Positions 23,988 through 32,238 of a stretch of DNA of 64,000 nucleotides are shown in pieces. Numbering within the stretch: the stretch's first letter is position 1; every line of letters starts with the position of its first letter. Both the position numbers and the translations under genes were made by a program. The stretch lies in contig SHZJ01000009.1 of assembly GCA_009692365.1 (NCBI GenBank), positions 1-64,000 of the forward strand. The letters run 5' to 3'. Origin of the DNA: Gammaproteobacteria bacterium (lineage in GTDB: Bacteria > Pseudomonadota > Gammaproteobacteria > Ga0077536). The notes below the pieces were generated by a model, which was not told the origin of the DNA, ran no database searches, and was given only the letters and a program-made list of their open reading frames with translations.

Positions 23988-24800
23988 ATGGCCCATGACA
24001 TCAGCGACTTTGAACGACAAGTCATCGCCCGTAGCTTCGAGGTCCCGGTGGTGGCCGACTTCTGGGCCGCGTGGTGCGGCCCCTGCAAAGCACTGGGACC
24101 GGTGCTGGAAAAACTCGCCGCTCAAAACGGCGGCGCCTGGGTGCTAGCCAAAATTGACACCGAGCGCTTTCCTGAACACTCCACCCGCTTCGGGATTCGC
24201 AATATCCCGGCCGTCAAACTGTTCATCGACGGCAAGCCGGTAGCCCAATTCACCGGCGCGCTGCCAGAATCTGCCGTGCGGGAATGGCTAGAAAAACATC
24301 TGCCGAGCAAAATCGCACAGCTACTGGCGCAGGCGGCCGAACTGCTGGCCGCCGGCGCGCTCGACGCCGCCCGTGAACTGCTAGACAGGGTGCTGGGGAG
24401 CGAGCCCAACAACCCGCAGGCCCGGGTTTTGCTGGCGCAGATCGTGCTGCACGACGACCCGGCGGCGGCGCGCGGTCTGCTCGAGCACATCGGCCAGAGT
24501 TCCGACCATTACGCGATGGCCGAGGCCATCCGCACCCTCGCCGACCAGCTCCTCCTCGCCGCAGCACCCGACGACCTCCCAGAAGATCCGATCCGCGGTG
24601 ATTATGTGGCGGCGTTGGCGGCCCTCCAGCAACGCGAGTTCGAAGCCGCGCTCAAAGGCTTCATCGGCGTTCTGCGCCGCAATCGTCGCTACCACGAGGA
24701 TGGCGCGCGCCGGACCTGCATCGCCTTGTTCAAGGTCTTAGGCGAGAAACACCCGCTCACCCAAGTCTGGCGCCGCGAGTTGAGCGCCGCGATCCACTAG
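23988..24800 (+). CDS. cnoX: Chaperedoxin CnoX/YbbN-type: thioredoxin plus tetratricopeptide protein
   Basis: 270 residues. Thioredoxin domain (about 1-110) with VVADFWAAWCGPCKALGP; active-site C30-G-P-C33 is intact, unlike the E. coli protein where one Cys is lost. The cis-Pro loop is IRNIPAVKLFIDGKPV. The C-terminal TPR region (about 115-270) includes LLAAGALDAARELLDRVL and FEAALKGFIGVLRRNRRYHEDG. CnoX proteins hold unfolded clients during bleach stress and pass them to GroEL or DnaK, which fits the nearby hslO. GAGG lies 12 nt upstream of the ATG; the longer open frame before it is not protein-like. Confidence 0.92.
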   Translation: MAHDISDFERQVIARSFEVPVVADFWAAWCGPCKALGPVLEKLAAQNGGAWVLAKIDTERFPEHSTRFGIRNIPAVKLFIDGKPVAQFTGALPESAVREWLEKHLPSKIAQLLAQAAELLAAGALDAARELLDRVLGSEPNNPQARVLLAQIVLHDDPAAARGLLEHIGQSSDHYAMAEAIRTLADQLLLAAAPDDLPEDPIRGDYVAALAALQQREFEAALKGFIGVLRRNRRYHEDGARRTCIALFKVLGEKHPLTQVWRRELSAAIH

Positions 24801-25297
24801 TGAGCGCCAGGCCGCGCCGGCAGCCCGCCCCGCGCGCCGGACGGGGCCATGCTGGGGCTGAGCGGCGGTTGTTGTCTGCAAGGCCAACGGGCGTGCCCGC
24901 GCCGTGCCCGCGGCAGCGATGGCTTGAAGCTGGCGCGATGACCTGCGCCGCGCGGAACCGCCAAGGCCGGGGCACGGCGCCCAACTCGCCCGCCGTTTAC
25001 AATCTGGGTCGGACCGTGCGAACACCAGCCGTCAGCGTCAGCGCCTCCATGCGGGGCACATGGCGTCCTGCTGCCGCCAACCTTGCACCGTTAACCGGCT
25101 ACTTCTAGAGAATACTCCCGGCCACTTCACGTTCCTTATTTTCGTGCGTATGCTCGAACAGGGCGGCGCCCCCGCGGGCTGATGGCCGCCTCGGCGCTGC
25201 TCTCTTACACCACCTAGCTGTGGTGGCCCCAGATGACGTCAGGGGCCCCGATGCGCACCGAAAACTTGGTCTGCCGACGATCGGATGGGGACACGAC
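24801..25297. other. Long non-coding gap upstream of the trimethylamine operon
   Basis: About 500 bp with no convincing gene. A short open frame on the plus strand (24800-25108) has Arg/Pro-rich, non-protein-like composition. The part nearest tmm holds the inverted repeat listed separately and is the likely control region of the tmm-tdm-tmp operon. A somewhat AT-richer patch at about 25100-25155 could contain the promoter. Confidence 0.5.
25208..25225. promoter_or_regulatory. Inverted repeat upstream of tmm, possible operator
   Basis: Perfect 6-6-6 inverted repeat CACCAC-ctagct-GTGGTG, centred about 80 bp upstream of the tmm start. Size and position suit a dimeric regulator. No regulator gene lies beside the operon. 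Inference from symmetry and position only. Confidence 0.4.
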
Positions 25298-26641
25298 ATG
25301 ACGAGAGTTGCCATTATTGGCGCCGGCCCCAGCGGGCTGGCGGCCCTGCGAGCATGTGAATCCGCCCGGTTGGGCGGTACGGAAATCCCCGAACTGGTGT
25401 GCTTCGAGCGCCAAGCCGACTGGGGTGGGTTGTGGAACTACACCTGGCGCACGGGTCTGGACGAATTTGGCGAGGCTGTCCACGGCAGCATGTATCGCTA
25501 CCTGTGGTCTAACGGCCCCAAAGAGTGTCTGGAGTTCGCCGACTACACCTTTGAAGAGCATTTCGGCCGCGCCATTCCCTCCTACCCGCCGCGGGCGGTA
25601 CTCAACGACTACATCGCCGGGCGGGTCGAACGCTCGGGCGTACGTCGCTACGTGCGCTTCAATACGGTGGTGCGCTGGGTGGACTACGACGCCCGCAACC
25701 GCCAGTTCAAGATCCGCTCCAAAGACCTCGCCAACGATACCTATTCCGAGGAAGTCTTCGATTACGTCATCAATGCCAACGGGCATTTCTCAGTCCCGAA
25801 CGTCCCCACTTTCGAAGGTCTGGACCGCTTCCCCGGCCGGGTCCTCCACGCCCACGATTTTCGCGACGCCATGGAATTCGCGGGCAAAGACCTGCTCATC
25901 ATCGGCGGCAGCTATTCGGCCGAAGACATCGGCACGCAATGCCACAAATACGGGGCAAAATCCGTCACGTTCAGCTACCGCACCAAGCCCATGGGCTTCG
26001 CGTGGCCAGCCAGCTTCACCGAGCGCCCGCTGCTCACGAAAGTAGTGGGCAAAAACGCCCACTTCAGCGATGGCAGCAGCAAGGAAGTGGATGCCATCGT
26101 GCTCTGCACCGGGTATCTGCATCACTACCCGTACTTGCCCGACGAGTTGCGGCTGAAAAGTAATAATCGACTCTACCCGTTGGGGCTCTATAAGGGCATT
26201 TTCTGGCAAGACCTGCCGACCTTCATGTACCTCGGGGCGCAGGACCAGTACTACACCTTCAATATGTTTGATGCGCAGGCTTGGTATGCGCGGGACGTCA
26301 TCCTAGGCCGCATCGCGCTGCCCGACGCGGCGAGCCGGGCGGCCGACATCCGCACGTGGCGGGCGAACGAGGAAAACGTGGCCGATGCCTTCGAGGCCAT
26401 CGATTACCAAACCGAATACTGCCGCGACCTGCTGGCGAGCACCGACTATCCGCCGCTGGACGTCGACCACGTGGCCAAACTGTTCAAGGAATGGGAGCAC
26501 CACAAAATGGCGGGCATCCTCACTTACCGCGACCGCGCCTACCCTTCCGTGATTACCGGCACCCAGTCCCCCGCCCACCACACGGTTTGGATGGAGGCAC
26601 TGGACGACTCGCTGCCTACCTTCCTCGCTACGCGTCCGTGA
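25298..26641 (+). CDS. tmm: Trimethylamine monooxygenase (bacterial flavin-containing monooxygenase)
   Basis: 447 residues, starting MTRVAIIGAGPSG at an ATG after GGGGACACGAC. Oxidises trimethylamine to trimethylamine N-oxide with NADPH, FAD and O2 in the cytoplasm. It shows the FAD motif IIGAGPSGLAALRA and the FMO signature FPGRVLHAHDF. The NADP motif reads IIGGSYSAEDIGTQCHKYGA. Also present are ILCTGY-like IVLCTGYLHHYPYLP and FNMFDAQAWYARDVILGR. These stretches closely follow what I remember of the Methylocella silvestris Tmm, as does the length. Its stop overlaps the tdm start (GTGA). The operon context with tdm and a permease makes TMA rather than a xenobiotic the likely substrate. Confidence 0.93.
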   Translation: MTRVAIIGAGPSGLAALRACESARLGGTEIPELVCFERQADWGGLWNYTWRTGLDEFGEAVHGSMYRYLWSNGPKECLEFADYTFEEHFGRAIPSYPPRAVLNDYIAGRVERSGVRRYVRFNTVVRWVDYDARNRQFKIRSKDLANDTYSEEVFDYVINANGHFSVPNVPTFEGLDRFPGRVLHAHDFRDAMEFAGKDLLIIGGSYSAEDIGTQCHKYGAKSVTFSYRTKPMGFAWPASFTERPLLTKVVGKNAHFSDGSSKEVDAIVLCTGYLHHYPYLPDELRLKSNNRLYPLGLYKGIFWQDLPTFMYLGAQDQYYTFNMFDAQAWYARDVILGRIALPDAASRAADIRTWRANEENVADAFEAIDYQTEYCRDLLASTDYPPLDVDHVAKLFKEWEHHKMAGILTYRDRAYPSVITGTQSPAHHTVWMEALDDSLPTFLATRP

Positions 26642-28962
26642 ACGAACGCGCGAGTACCGCGGAGTCGGTGCCTCCCGCGGCACCGATTTTCGCGGCCCTC
26701 GCGCGCGCACCGCGCAGCACGCCGCCGTGGCGTTACACCGTGCCCGGCGGCGGCGGACTGCTGCTCGCCCTGCAGGAGAATGACTGCTGTCAAGTGAGCG
26801 ACGCCGAGGGCGCGCAAGCGGCGTGGGTCTTTGCGTGCGACCTCGCGGCGCTGGCACTCACCCCGGCCGAGGATGTGGTGTTCGCCGACTTGCTCCCGCC
26901 GGACACCGCCGCCGGGCGCCCTATCCATGCTGCGTTGGCCGCGCTGGGCATGTCCCCCGCCAACCTGCGAGGTGCCTGTGTGGTCAGTGCGCTGGCGGCC
27001 CCTGGCACCTGCTGGAACGCCCGCGCCAGCCGCGCGGTCGACGCCATCATCCTCGCCCCCGGGGCGCTGATGGCGCCCCACGAACAAACCCCACCCACCG
27101 CCCTCGGGGTGGAACTGGTCAGCGCCAGCCCGCGCGCGGGTCTCGCCCCACCACCGCTAGCGCTCGCCAAACTCGACCTGCGCGTGCCCGCCGGGCAGGC
27201 GCGAGCCTATCGGGTAGCGCGTGGGGACTACCTCCAAATCATCGACGTCGACGGGCGGCAGTGTTCAGATTTTCTCGCCTTTGACGCCGCCGCGCTCGCC
27301 GCTGGTCGCGAGCGCGGCATCGACGCGACCGCCACCCGCTCGGTCTTAGGCCGCGCCTATGCCGCCCCCGGCCTGCATGCCAAATATCTGGACGAAGACT
27401 TCCAGCCGCTGCTCGAAGTCGTACGCGACACGGTGGGCCGGCACGACACCTTCTTGTTGGCCTGTGCCGCGAAGTATTACGAAGATGCGGGCTATCCCGG
27501 CCACGCCAACTGCAGCACCAATTTTAATCTGGCGCTGGACGCCCACGGCGTGTCCCCCCGCACGGGCTGGCCGGCGATCAATTTTTTCTACAACACGCAG
27601 GTGGGTCCTGACGGCACGATCGGGATGGACGAACCCTGGTCGCGCGCGGGCGACTATGTGCTGTTGCGGGCCCTCACAGATTTGGTGTGCGCCTCTTCTG
27701 CGTGTCCCGACGATATCGATCCGGCAAACGGCTGGGACCCGACCGACATCCACGTCCGAGTCTACGACGCCGGTCATTCATTCTCGCGAGGAGTCGCCCA
27801 CCGCATGACGCCCGATAGCCCGCCAGTATTGACCCGCGAGAGCGGCTTTCATCCGCGCATCGCCGCCCTCACCCGCAATTTCGTCGAGTACCGTGGCTTC
27901 TGGCTGCCCACCTGCTATACCAGCCTCGGGCCGATTTCTGAATACTGGGCGTGTCGCGAACGCGCGGTGATCATGGATTTATCGCCGCTGCGAAAATTCG
28001 AAATTTTGGGCCCCGACGCCGAGACCCTCACCCAACTCGCCATCACCCGTGATGTGCGCAAGCTGGCGGTGGGACAGGTGGTGTATTCGGCCCTCTGTTA
28101 CGAACACGGCGGCATGCTGGACGACTGCACGGTGTTTCGATTCGGACCGGCCAACTTCCGCTTGGTCGCGGGCGACGATTACGTCGGCGTGTGGCTGCGC
28201 CAACTGGCCGGGGCGCACGGCCTGAACGTGCGCGTGAAATCAGCCACCGACCAACTCCACAACTGCGCCGTCCAAGGCCCGGCGTCGCGCGCCATCCTGA
28301 GCGAACTGGTGCAGACCCCGGCGCACCAACCGAAGCTCGCGGAACTCGGCTGGTTTCGGTTCACCATAGGCCGCATCGGCAGCCGGGCGGTGGTGGTGTC
28401 ACGCACCGGCTATACCGGCGAACTGGGCTATGAGGTGTGGTGCCATCCCGCGCACGGCGCCGAAATCTGGCAAGCGATCGAGGCGGCGGGTGCCCCTCAC
28501 GGGCTCCTGCCCTTCGGGTTGGACGCCTTGGACATGGTGCGCATCGAAGCCGGGCTGGTGTTTGCGGGCTACGATTTCTGCGCCCAGACCGATCCCTTCG
28601 AAGCCGGCATCGGGTTCACCGTGCCAGCGGGTAAAACCGAACCTTATGTGGGCGCGGCAGCACTGGTCCGGCGCCGCGAACACCCCCAGCGGCAGTTGGT
28701 AGGGCTCGACATCCTAGACCCCGAAACGGTGGCCCACGGCGACCCCATCTACCTGGGGCGCGCGCAAATCGGCGTCGTAACCAGCGCCACGCGCTCACCC
28801 ATACTGGCCAAACAAATTGCTTTGGCGCGGCTGGATGTATTGTTCGCCGCGCTAGGCCAGGAGCTTGAGATCGGCAAGCTCGATGGACATCAAAAACGGC
28901 TGGCGGCCCGGGTGGTCCGCTACCCGCATTACGACCCGGATAAAACCCGGGTGCGGGCCTAA
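26638..28962 (+). CDS. tdm: Trimethylamine N-oxide demethylase (DUF1989-GcvT fusion)
   Basis: 774 residues from a GTG that overlaps the tmm stop by 4 bp. Converts TMAO to dimethylamine and formaldehyde. The N-terminal half is a DUF1989 domain (DYLQIIDVDGRQCSDFLAFD). Its cysteines C276, C292 and C356 have the same spacing (16 and 64) as the zinc ligands Cys263, Cys279 and Cys343 that I recall from the M. silvestris enzyme. The C-terminal half is a GcvT-like tetrahydrofolate-binding domain (VIMDLSPLRKFEILGPDAE, SRTGYTGELGYEVWCHP, GLDALDMVRIEAGL) that should capture formaldehyde as methylene-THF. The fusion, order and partner genes all match tdm. Dimethylamine-handling genes are not in this window. 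Confidence 0.93.
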   Translation: MNERASTAESVPPAAPIFAALARAPRSTPPWRYTVPGGGGLLLALQENDCCQVSDAEGAQAAWVFACDLAALALTPAEDVVFADLLPPDTAAGRPIHAALAALGMSPANLRGACVVSALAAPGTCWNARASRAVDAIILAPGALMAPHEQTPPTALGVELVSASPRAGLAPPPLALAKLDLRVPAGQARAYRVARGDYLQIIDVDGRQCSDFLAFDAAALAAGRERGIDATATRSVLGRAYAAPGLHAKYLDEDFQPLLEVVRDTVGRHDTFLLACAAKYYEDAGYPGHANCSTNFNLALDAHGVSPRTGWPAINFFYNTQVGPDGTIGMDEPWSRAGDYVLLRALTDLVCASSACPDDIDPANGWDPTDIHVRVYDAGHSFSRGVAHRMTPDSPPVLTRESGFHPRIAALTRNFVEYRGFWLPTCYTSLGPISEYWACRERAVIMDLSPLRKFEILGPDAETLTQLAITRDVRKLAVGQVVYSALCYEHGGMLDDCTVFRFGPANFRLVAGDDYVGVWLRQLAGAHGLNVRVKSATDQLHNCAVQGPASRAILSELVQTPAHQPKLAELGWFRFTIGRIGSRAVVVSRTGYTGELGYEVWCHPAHGAEIWQAIEAAGAPHGLLPFGLDALDMVRIEAGLVFAGYDFCAQTDPFEAGIGFTVPAGKTEPYVGAAALVRRREHPQRQLVGLDILDPETVAHGDPIYLGRAQIGVVTSATRSPILAKQIALARLDVLFAALGQELEIGKLDGHQKRLAARVVRYPHYDPDKTRVRA

Positions 28963-29088
28963 GTTTTGGCCCAGCGCCCCGGGGGCGCAGGCGGACGATG
29001 GATGGGACCGCAACGTTAAACCGGTCCAGCAACTGCTGCCAAGGAGGGCGACGGCAATTTTTAATCACCGCAACCGAGGTATTAACTT

Positions 29089-30714
29089 ATGAGCACGTCG
29101 GCAACTCTCGCGGAGCCCGCGAACTCTGGGGCCCAGACCCTACAACGAAAAATCGACTGGACGGGCGCGTTCTGGGTGGCTAGCGGCGTGCCAGCGCTAG
29201 TCCTTTTTTCGATCGGCGCGATTGCCGCGACGGTCGGCAAACCCGCGTGGATTGTCTGGGTCGTTTCCATCACTTTTGGCTTCATTCAGGCCTTTACCTA
29301 CGCGGAAATCGCCGGGCTGTTTCCCAGCAAGGCGGGTGGTGCCTCAGTTTATGGCGCCATGGCGTGGGTGCGCTACAACAAGTTCTTTGCCCCAGTCTCG
29401 GTGTGGTGCAATTGGTTTGCCTGGTCACCGGTGTTGGCGATCGGGTCGGGCCTCACGGGCGGATACATTCTTAACCTGCTCTTCCCCGATCCCACGGCCA
29501 CGATCAATACCTGGCAAATAACCCTCGTGGACCTGGGTGCAATCAAGGAAGGCTTGACGCTACGCATCAACGCCACTTTCGGGGTCGGCGCGGTGGCGAT
29601 GTTGACGACTTTCAGCATCCAGCACGGCGGCATTCTGCGCTCGGCCAAAGCCACCATGGTGATGGCGGTCGCAGCCCTGGTGCCCTTGATGCTGGTGGCG
29701 CTAGTACCACTGGTCTCGGGCGACATTCCCGCGGCGCATTTCTCGCCGATAGTGCCGCTGGGCGGCCTCGGCGAAGATGGCAAACCGCTAGAGGGGATGT
29801 GGAATCAAGCCGGCTGGACTCTCATGGCGGGTGGCCTGTTCATTGCGGCCTGGTCGACCTACGGCTTTGAAACCGCGGTGTGCTACACCCGTGAATTCAA
29901 AGATCCCAAGCGCGACACCTTCAAGGCCATCGTGTATTCCGGCCTGCTGTGTGTGGCGGCATACACCCTTATCCCGCTGGCTTTTCAGGCCGAGCTGGGC
30001 CTCGATGGCATGTTGGCCCCCGGGATTTACAGCGGCATGGGGGTGGCGGCGGCCATGTCGCAATTCATCGGCGCCGGTGCGCTGGTGCAAAAAATCATTG
30101 TCGTGATGATGATTCTCGCCTTGGTCTTGTCGATCATGACCGCCATGGCGGGGTCTTCGCGCACGTTGTACCAAGCGTCGCTCGATGGTTGGCTGCCGAA
30201 GTACCTCTCCCGGGTGAACCATCACGGCGCGCCCACCAACGCGATGTATACCGACCTAGGCTTCAACTTCATTTTGCTGCTGATGTCCGACTACGTCTTC
30301 ATTCTGGCCATCTCCAACGTGGGCTATATCATCTTCAACTTTCTCAACCTCAACGCGGGGTGGATCCACCGGCTGGATCGCCCCAACGTCGAGCGGCCGT
30401 GGAAAGCCCCCACTTGGTTGCTGGGATTGGGCGCGGTGTTGGCGTTCGTCAATATGTTCGTGATGGGCATGGGCGCCGGGATCTGGGGTGCGGGCACACT
30501 AAAAGCCGGGCTGCTTTTTGCAACGCTGATTGTGCCGGTGTTCATCTTCCGTCATTACCTGCAAGACAAGGGCAGCTTCCCAGCCGGTATGCTCGACGAC
30601 GGTCAGTCCGAGGGTGACCACGCGCGCACGCCCAACCGGGCCGGCGTACTGCCCTACCTCGCCGTCGCGGGCGGGGCCTTCGCCTGTTGGTTGGGCACGA
30701 CGATGGCGGCCTAA
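29089..30714 (+). CDS. tmp: APC-superfamily permease, likely TMAO/trimethylamine permease Tmp
   Basis: 541 residues with about 12-14 membrane helices. The first reads FWVASGVPALVLFSIGAI, and AEIAGLFPSKAGGASVYGAM carries the APC-family substrate-site region. Start ATG preceded by GAGG and 7 nt. It follows tdm by 126 bp on the same strand. In M. silvestris a permease next to tdm was reported as a TMAO permease (Tmp), which supports this reading, but transport of another amine or amino acid cannot be excluded. A second, unused AAGGAGGG lies about 45 bp upstream in the tdm-tmp gap. Confidence 0.75.
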   Translation: MSTSATLAEPANSGAQTLQRKIDWTGAFWVASGVPALVLFSIGAIAATVGKPAWIVWVVSITFGFIQAFTYAEIAGLFPSKAGGASVYGAMAWVRYNKFFAPVSVWCNWFAWSPVLAIGSGLTGGYILNLLFPDPTATINTWQITLVDLGAIKEGLTLRINATFGVGAVAMLTTFSIQHGGILRSAKATMVMAVAALVPLMLVALVPLVSGDIPAAHFSPIVPLGGLGEDGKPLEGMWNQAGWTLMAGGLFIAAWSTYGFETAVCYTREFKDPKRDTFKAIVYSGLLCVAAYTLIPLAFQAELGLDGMLAPGIYSGMGVAAAMSQFIGAGALVQKIIVVMMILALVLSIMTAMAGSSRTLYQASLDGWLPKYLSRVNHHGAPTNAMYTDLGFNFILLLMSDYVFILAISNVGYIIFNFLNLNAGWIHRLDRPNVERPWKAPTWLLGLGAVLAFVNMFVMGMGAGIWGAGTLKAGLLFATLIVPVFIFRHYLQDKGSFPAGMLDDGQSEGDHARTPNRAGVLPYLAVAGGAFACWLGTTMAA

Positions 30715-30861
30715 GTCGTCGCCCTGTTGCGGCCCCCGCGCCGGTCACGCGACCGCTGCGGTGGGCCGTAATATCCCTAGGCGCAAGCTGCGGCCGGGAC
30801 ACCTCGGCCCCGCAAGCGTGCCCGCCCCAACGGGGCCTACAGACCTGCCGAGCGCCCGTCC

Positions 30862-31611
30862 ATGCACCCGACAGTAAACCCCACAGGGCCCGTCGACCTG
30901 CGTATCTTGGGTGTGGATCTTGCTTGGGGGGAACGCCGGCCGGACGGCGTTTGCGTGCTGGAAATCCGCGGCCACACGGCGCGGATCACCGGCCTAGGTC
31001 TGACCCACGGTGACGCCCAACTACTGGACCTCATCGATCAGGAGTTGGGCACCCAAGCGGCGCTTTTAATGGTCGATGGACCGCTAATCTGCCCCAACCT
31101 GACTGGGGCACGGCCGGTGGATGTGCTCAGCCACGTGCACTTCAGGAAACAGAAATGTGGCTGCCATCCCACCAATGCCACGCGCTGTCCACGACCTTTA
31201 CGGGTGGCGGCGGCGCTGCAAGCGCGCGGCTATGAGCTAGGCTGGGCGCTGCCGGCAGCAGTCTGCGACCTGCGTTTGGCGGCGGAAGTCTATCCTCACC
31301 CAGCGCTGGTGCGGTTCTTTGACCTAAGCGAGCGCATTGCCTACAAGCGGGGCCCGGTAGCGGCACGGCGAACGGAGTTTCAGCGTCTTCAAGCGCTCTT
31401 AGGCGTTTGTTTAAAAAAATATTTTCCCGCGGTCGAGTTATCTGCGGCGGCTCGCGCGCTCCTCTCAACGGCGTGGACGAAAGATTTGGAAGATCAAACC
31501 GATGCGCTGATTTGCGCGTTGATCGGCTATTGGCATTGGCATTATCGCGGCGCTCGGACCCAAGTGCTGGGCGACCGGGAAACCGGATTTTTTCTGATCC
31601 CGCAGCCCTAG
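30862..31611 (+). CDS. DUF429 domain protein
   Basis: 249 residues. The RNase H-like start ILGVDLAWGERRPDGVCVLE, LLMVDGPLICPN, the Cys/His-rich stretch KQKCGCHPTNATRCPRPLRV and DQTDALICALIGYWHWHY near the end are the hallmarks of DUF429. This family is predicted to adopt an RNase H fold with acidic residues at the active site (Asp of GVDLA, Asp of VDGP, Asp of QTDAL). Function unknown. It starts 147 bp after the permease and may be independent. No strong ribosome binding site is visible before the ATG; a later start is possible. Confidence 0.8.
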   Translation: MHPTVNPTGPVDLRILGVDLAWGERRPDGVCVLEIRGHTARITGLGLTHGDAQLLDLIDQELGTQAALLMVDGPLICPNLTGARPVDVLSHVHFRKQKCGCHPTNATRCPRPLRVAAALQARGYELGWALPAAVCDLRLAAEVYPHPALVRFFDLSERIAYKRGPVAARRTEFQRLQALLGVCLKKYFPAVELSAAARALLSTAWTKDLEDQTDALICALIGYWHWHYRGARTQVLGDRETGFFLIPQP

Positions 31612-31691
31612 GGCTTAGGGCAATTGGCCTGCGCGCCGGCTTACCGGCGGTGCCGCTGGCGGGCTGGGCCACGCCCGGGTACCAAGGAGGT

Positions 31692-31755
31692 GGGTCGAGG
31701 TCGCTAGTGGGCTCCTGCGTTATCGCAGGTGTGCGCCAATGGCGAGCCTCGACCC
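31692..31755. terminator. Nested inverted repeats between convergent genes
   Basis: Outer perfect 9-bp arms GGGTCGAGG (31692-31700) and CCTCGACCC (31747-31755) enclose a tight hairpin CCTGCG-ttat-CGCAGG (31714-31729). They sit between the convergent DUF429 and RNA-binding protein genes and could end both transcripts. No T tract, so the role is inferred. Confidence 0.45.
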
Positions 31756-31765
31756 CAGCGCTAGC

Positions 31766-32038
31766 CTAGTAGGCGTTGCGACGCGGTGGACGCGCCTCAC
31801 GGGGCTTGGCTTCGTTGACGCGCATGTTGCGGCCTTTCAGCGGCTTTTCGTTGAGCGCTTTGATCGCGGAGAGTGCCTGACCATTGTTGGGCATTTCGAC
31901 AAAACCAAAACCTTTGGACTCATTCGAGAACTTGTCCGAGATGACGGACGCGCTCGAGACTTCGCCAAACGCGCCAAAGGCTTCCCTTAGGTCGGCGTCG
32001 GTGACGTCATAGGCCAGATTACCTGCATAAATATTCAT
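31766..32038 (-). CDS. RNA-recognition-motif protein, cold-shock type
   Basis: 90 residues, a single RRM. RNP2 is IYAGNLAYDV and RNP1 is KGFGFVEM; SAIKALNEKPLKGRNMRVNEA closes the fold and a short basic tail follows (KPREARPPRRNAY). These small proteins (Rbp type) are usually induced by cold and act as RNA chaperones. About 200 bp with no gene lies upstream, compatible with the long 5' leader common in cold-induced genes; the start of that leader is AT-richer. Confidence 0.94.
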   Translation of the reverse strand: MNIYAGNLAYDVTDADLREAFGAFGEVSSASVISDKFSNESKGFGFVEMPNNGQALSAIKALNEKPLKGRNMRVNEAKPREARPPRRNAY

Positions 32039-32238
32039 TCATATCTCACAAAAAATGGGGTGTGTGTTGTCCACTATCGCGAGCCCCGAGGCCAATGACA
32101 CAAGTAGTTCGGGACCCGAAGTGCCGGCGACCGGCAGATTCGTATCCCCCCGCAGAGGCCTGCGGGCCAGAGGACGGGCTGCGCGGCTGAGGGGGGAGGA
32201 GCCTACCCTACGCGCCTTCTCTGTTCAGCGATACCACT

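Noticed and set aside
24800-25108. 102-codon plus-strand open frame after cnoX
   Set aside because: Composition is Arg/Pro-rich with no recognisable motif and no ribosome binding site; typical of random frames in GC-rich DNA.
29036-29088. Strong AAGGAGGG about 45 bp upstream of the tmp start
   Set aside because: No start codon follows at a usable distance and the next frame ends at once; the tmp ATG has its own GAGG site.
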